A stretch of 10,305 nucleotides of DNA from Coemansia sp. RSA 922. Its lineage: Eukaryota; Kickxellomycota; Kickxellomycetes; Kickxellales; Kickxellaceae. Position 1 is the first letter of the stretch. Each line of letters begins with the position of its first letter. The DNA lies in contig JANBQS010000932.1 of NCBI GenBank assembly GCA_027577415.1, forward strand, positions 1 to 10,305. Reading direction: 5' to 3'. This document shows positions 7,329 to 10,305 of the stretch, in pieces. A program made the translations under genes and the position numbers. Below the pieces are notes generated by a model. The model did not search any database. It was not told the origin of the DNA and saw only the letters and a program-made list of their open reading frames with translations.

Positions 7329-8400
7329 ATGTCGTCGGCTCTCTATGCTGCTGGAGCTGCGATTGACCAGGCTCATGAAGACGACATCTGGAGCTCGTGC
7401 TGGGTTCCTGGAAAGCACAGGCTGCTTACAGCGGGATGTGACGAAGTCACCAAGATATGGCAAGTAGTCTAAAACATATCTAGAGTTGCCAACGCCTGCT
7501 CCCAACGACATTTCTCCGTCTCACTAACTCGGCTTTCGTAACCAACAAAATATGTGTAGGGATGCGCAAAACGGCGAGTGCGTGGGGAAGCTCAAGGACG
7601 GCAACTATGCGATAACCTCAGTTGACGTGAATCGGCAAGGCACTCGAGCGTTGACATCGTCAATGGACAACACTCTGCGCGTGTGGGACATTGGCACACG
7701 CAAGTCGCTGAATGACGCCAAGCCCCTGTTGTCCATCAACGCGGGTCCAATAAACGCATGGAAATCGCGGTTTGTGAGCCGCAAAGGTGACGGCGACGAC
7801 GTCCCGGCAGATCTAATAGCATCGAGCACAGACAGCGGCATGATCAAGCTGTGGTCTCTGGAGGATGGCAGCGCGGTCCGGGAGCTAAACACGTCACGGC
7901 CCAACTTTATGTACGCACTAGCCGTGAGTCCCGATGGAACAAAGATAGCGTGCGCGGGCGCCGGTAGTCACGTCTACGTGTTTGATACGGAAGCCGGCAT
8001 GCTCCTGTGTACGTTCTCTGGCCACTCAGACAATGTGCGCTCGGTCTCGTTCTCGGCCGACTCCAGTCTGCTAGTCACTGCTTCTGATGATAAGCAGATA
8101 CAGTTGCACGATGTGCGCCACGGAAGCCCTGTTACCACGCTGTTGGGTCACCACGGATGGGTCCTGACGGCCGAGATGCACCCGAGCGGTGCCTACATTG
8201 CCTCGGGCTCTGTCGATACAAAGGTCAAGATCTGGGACGTCGCTCAGAGAGCCTGCGTCGAGACTCACAGCCAGCACTCTCAGGCCGTGTGGGGCGTAGC
8301 CTGGCAGCGGTCTTCCGATGACGTGCCCATCACACGCCCAATGCTGGCGTCCGTAGGCGAGGACTGCAGCGTTCATCTCTACGACCCACTTTTAGCCTAA
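7329..8400 (+). CDS. SKI8: SKI8/WDR61 WD40-repeat protein
   Basis: Exons 7329-7459 and 7560-8400 encode 323 residues, close to the 305 of human WDR61. ATG 7329 follows an A-rich leader (ACAAAAATG). The N-terminus (DQAHEDDIWSSCW) matches the WDR61 start (QAHDDAIWSVAW). Seven WD blades can be counted from their ends: TKIWD (rebuilt across the splice), LRVWD, IKLWS, VYVFD, IQLHD, VKIWD and VHLYD. Family-specific stretches include INAGPINAW, VRSVSFSADSSLLVTASDD and QAVWGVAW, all matching WDR61. Blade 3 carries a short charged insertion (SRKGDGDDVPAD). Ski8 is a scaffold of the cytoplasmic Ski complex, which feeds RNA to the exosome. WDR61 also belongs to the nuclear PAF1 complex, and yeast Ski8 helps Spo11 in meiosis. 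Which roles apply here cannot be seen. Convergent with the RAD2 gene. Confidence 0.93.
7460..7559 (+). other. GC-AG intron of SKI8 (100 nt)
   Basis: The only donor that keeps frame is GATATG|GCAAGT at 7459/7460, with GC in place of GT. The acceptor is ATGTGTAG|GGAT at 7559/7560, and a perfect CTAAC branch site lies at 7524-7528. The phase-2 join rebuilds the Trp of the first WD motif (TKI-W-DAQNGE). The nearby GT (7464-7465) would join in the wrong phase and destroy the WD40 frame. The GCAAGT hexamer matches the usual strong context of GC donors. Confidence 0.88.
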
Positions 8401-8548
8401 GCAGTTCAATATTCAATGACCTGGCTCCACAAAGCGACATAATCCTTTAGTGCATTGCCATGTCTCAAAAAAGTCAAATAACCTGGTACACAAGTATTGA
8501 CATTGCCAAGCCCCAGAATATATTGTGCGACAAATGTTTGAAAACATC
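8401..8548. other. Convergent 3' intergenic gap, SKI8-RAD2
   Basis: This 148 bp gap lies between the stops of SKI8 (8398-8400) and RAD2 (8549-8551, minus strand). It holds the 3' ends of both genes. No canonical AATAAA is seen on either strand. A small inverted repeat, ATGTTT-GA-AAACAT, lies at 8534-8547, next to the RAD2 stop, and is too short to mean much. Nothing else is recognised. Confidence 0.5.
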
Positions 8549-10305
8549 TTAAATAAGCGAGCGACGGGACTGCAGCGACTTGTCCTGGTTCTTGCGCGAT
8601 GCTGGCACAGCCTGCATCTGACCCTTGTGCAAGGAAATCGCATGGTCCACACGCTTGCTTCGCTGAAGGCCAGTGCCGCTCAGCTCAGCACTATATATCT
8701 GTGTGCGAGACATGGCAAAGTCGTCCAATGTCAGCTGCTGAGGACGAGAGTTGGCGCCGTCAGCTTGCTTGCCATCGACCATCTTCCGAACCAGCGGAAC
8801 CAGAGTCTCGTCAGTTTTCTCAGCAGACCACCCGAGCTTCTCCCCCAAGAACTGCCGCAGCAGGTCCAGATTAGGGAACCCCCACTCAAACCGGGCTTCC
8901 GACTCGTCGACATGTGGGTGAAAGTACGCATGGGCCACTCGCGCATCCGGGAACGATGCTGGCAACTCAGTCTTGCGCACTACCTGTGCCAGCCTTCGGC
9001 GGCGGGGCGTGCTCACCAGCTCCTTTGGAATATCGATACCTGGCAACACTTGGGCGACCGCATCGCACCAGTCCTTGAACGATGTCAGCGCACGTATAAC
9101 CTTTGCCTCGTCATTGCCTCCAGCGCCGTCACTTTCCAGAGTAGCCGGGCCAAACTCGGCTAGCGCCTCCATCGCTAGCACTGGACCCACGCCCTTGATC
9201 CCAACTGTATAATCGCTGCCTAGCAAGTACGCGAGGAAGACAAAGTCGCGCTGCGCCAAGTTAGAGTCCTGGAATATCGCGCTGCTCGAGTACATCTCCA
9301 CAAACTTGTCCTTTTGGAAAAAGTTCCGGTACACTTGCGTCACCTCGCTCGCCGACGCAAATAAGAAAGCATCCGAGTCATCTGTGACCATGCCGTCAAC
9401 CAGCTGAGTAGCCACTAGAGTCGCACACTGTGCTTCGGCCTCCATAGGCGCAGTGAGGTACGGAATGCCAAATAGCGACAGTAGCATACGTACGTCCTCA
9501 ACCATGCTCGAATCTACTCCAGACGCGTCGCGTCTAGTGTCGCGCACACGCGATCTCAGTACCTGTAGCTCACTCTCCAGCTCTGACCTCACGGCGGCAT
9601 AGGACGGGCCATTCGGAGCTGCGCCATTAGGATTATCTGTAGATGAGCGCAGCTTGTTGACAAACAGCGCATACTCGTCCTGCTCGTTCCGCAGCAGTTC
9701 TGACTGTTGCCGCTTAGTCGTGTCTAGATCAGCCCCTGCGTCGTCATCATCCTCTTCGCTATCGGAGACAGACTCTTCCTTGGGCTTGTCTGCAACGCTC
9801 ACTTCCGACGATTCGTCGACATCGATAATATCAACCTCAGACATATCGAAATTGTCGCTACTATCGATGTGTTTGACAACTTGAACGGCGCCATTCTCCT
9901 TTGGTTTGGGTTGATGTTCGCCCTGGGCCGCCAGAATACGAGAGCGCTCAAAGATAGCGTCGCGATGAGCCAGTTTTAGTTCCTGTTCAGCAGGCGTAAC
10001 GACATTGTCTTCACCTACGGGCGTCATCGTCTCCGAAACCACTCTGACTTCTTCAGAGTCATTCGATATCTTCTCGATCAGCGACTGCATGTCTGACTTT
10101 ACCGTGCTAGAGGACAGAGCTAGGTCGCGGATAGCGTTTACTGGCTCGCTGCCCAACGTGTAGACAGTGTCGCTGGCTGAGGGCGGCTCATTAGCCGACA
10201 CAGGTGCCGGCTCCTCTTGCCGCTGGCGTGGCTGTAGGTTTTGTTGCCGGTGTGCGCTCCATTCCAAGGGCATCGGCCTATGACACTGACGCCAGCGCAG
10301 CACAT
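8549..10305 (-). CDS. RAD2: RAD2/XPG nucleotide-excision-repair endonuclease, C-terminal part
   Basis: The reading frame enters from beyond the right edge and ends at TAA 8549-8551; 584 complete codons are visible. Residues below count from the first complete codon. About 1-265 are the end of the acidic, low-complexity spacer of the family, which binds TFIIH in known members. The XPG internal nuclease domain follows: LFGIPYLTAPMEAEAQCA (277-294, metal-binding E288 and E290), VTDDSDAFLF (D309 and D311) and the helix-hairpin-helix start LLGSDYTVGIKGVGP (360-374, D364). By alignment these match FEN1 E158, E160, D179, D181 and D233. Near the end QLTLDDFA (523-530) resembles a PCNA-binding PIP box lacking its second aromatic, followed by a basic tail. 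In the family this nuclease makes the 3' incision in nucleotide-excision repair. The N-terminal nuclease half must lie outside the window, and there are no breaks in the visible part. Confidence 0.94.
   Translation of the reverse strand, partial: VLRWRQCHRPMPLEWSAHRQQNLQPRQRQEEPAPVSANEPPSASDTVYTLGSEPVNAIRDLALSSSTVKSDMQSLIEKISNDSEEVRVVSETMTPVGEDNVVTPAEQELKLAHRDAIFERSRILAAQGEHQPKPKENGAVQVVKHIDSSDNFDMSEVDIIDVDESSEVSVADKPKEESVSDSEEDDDDAGADLDTTKRQQSELLRNEQDEYALFVNKLRSSTDNPNGAAPNGPSYAAVRSELESELQVLRSRVRDTRRDASGVDSSMVEDVRMLLSLFGIPYLTAPMEAEAQCATLVATQLVDGMVTDDSDAFLFASASEVTQVYRNFFQKDKFVEMYSSSAIFQDSNLAQRDFVFLAYLLGSDYTVGIKGVGPVLAMEALAEFGPATLESDGAGGNDEAKVIRALTSFKDWCDAVAQVLPGIDIPKELVSTPRRRRLAQVVRKTELPASFPDARVAHAYFHPHVDESEARFEWGFPNLDLLRQFLGEKLGWSAEKTDETLVPLVRKMVDGKQADGANSRPQQLTLDDFAMSRTQIYSAELSGTGLQRSKRVDHAISLHKGQMQAVPASRKNQDKSLQSRRSLI

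Noticed and set aside
8525..9163. Plus-strand 212-codon frame opposite RAD2
   Set aside because: It overlaps the XPG nuclease domain, which is clearly encoded on the minus strand, and shows no recognisable features.
1..10305. Biosynthetic cluster, mobile element or defence system
   Set aside because: Four of the five genes are recognisable housekeeping nuclear proteins with ordinary fungal structure. No transposase, terminal repeats, synthase or defence-type domains were seen.

Overview
The window looks like nuclear DNA from a fungus, probably an early-diverging filamentous lineage, though I cannot place it further. Genes are tightly packed, and introns are few and mostly short (92-107 nt) with GTAAGN or GC-AG borders. 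Four of the five genes are recognisable eukaryotic nuclear proteins. There is no operon-like structure, rRNA, tRNA, CRISPR array or recognisable transposon.

Layout: (1) 67-706 (+), a three-exon gene for a 146-residue protein I do not recognise. (2) 797-5360 (-), a two-exon gene for a 1415-residue RSC/polybromo-type chromatin-remodelling subunit, with bromodomain, ankyrin repeats, bromodomain, BAH domain, a long Q/P/M-rich stretch and a C-terminal beta-rich domain. (3) 5361-5847, a divergent promoter region with three CCAAT boxes. (4) 5848-7155 (+), an intronless WBP11-type splicing factor. (5) 7329-8400 (+), a two-exon SKI8/WDR61 WD40 protein whose only coding intron is of the GC-AG class. 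(6) 8549-10305 (-), the C-terminal part of a RAD2/XPG nucleotide-excision-repair endonuclease that runs off the right edge.

Genes 1/2 and 4/5 (SKI8/RAD2) are convergent, with gaps of 90 and 148 bp. The RSC and WBP11 genes are divergent. WBP11 and SKI8 are tandem with a 173 bp gap. Exon joins were worked out by hand from splice consensus, reading-frame phase and restoration of conserved motifs across the junction; the RSC and SKI8 joins are especially convincing. The proteins act in nuclear gene expression and genome maintenance (chromatin remodelling, splicing, PAF1/Ski RNA metabolism, DNA repair), but I see no evidence that they form one pathway or an unusual gene cluster.

I found no clear new system. 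The points most worth checking are the ankyrin repeats between the two bromodomains, the cadherin-like beta-sandwich signature at the C-terminus of the same protein, the GC-AG intron, and the unidentified first gene.
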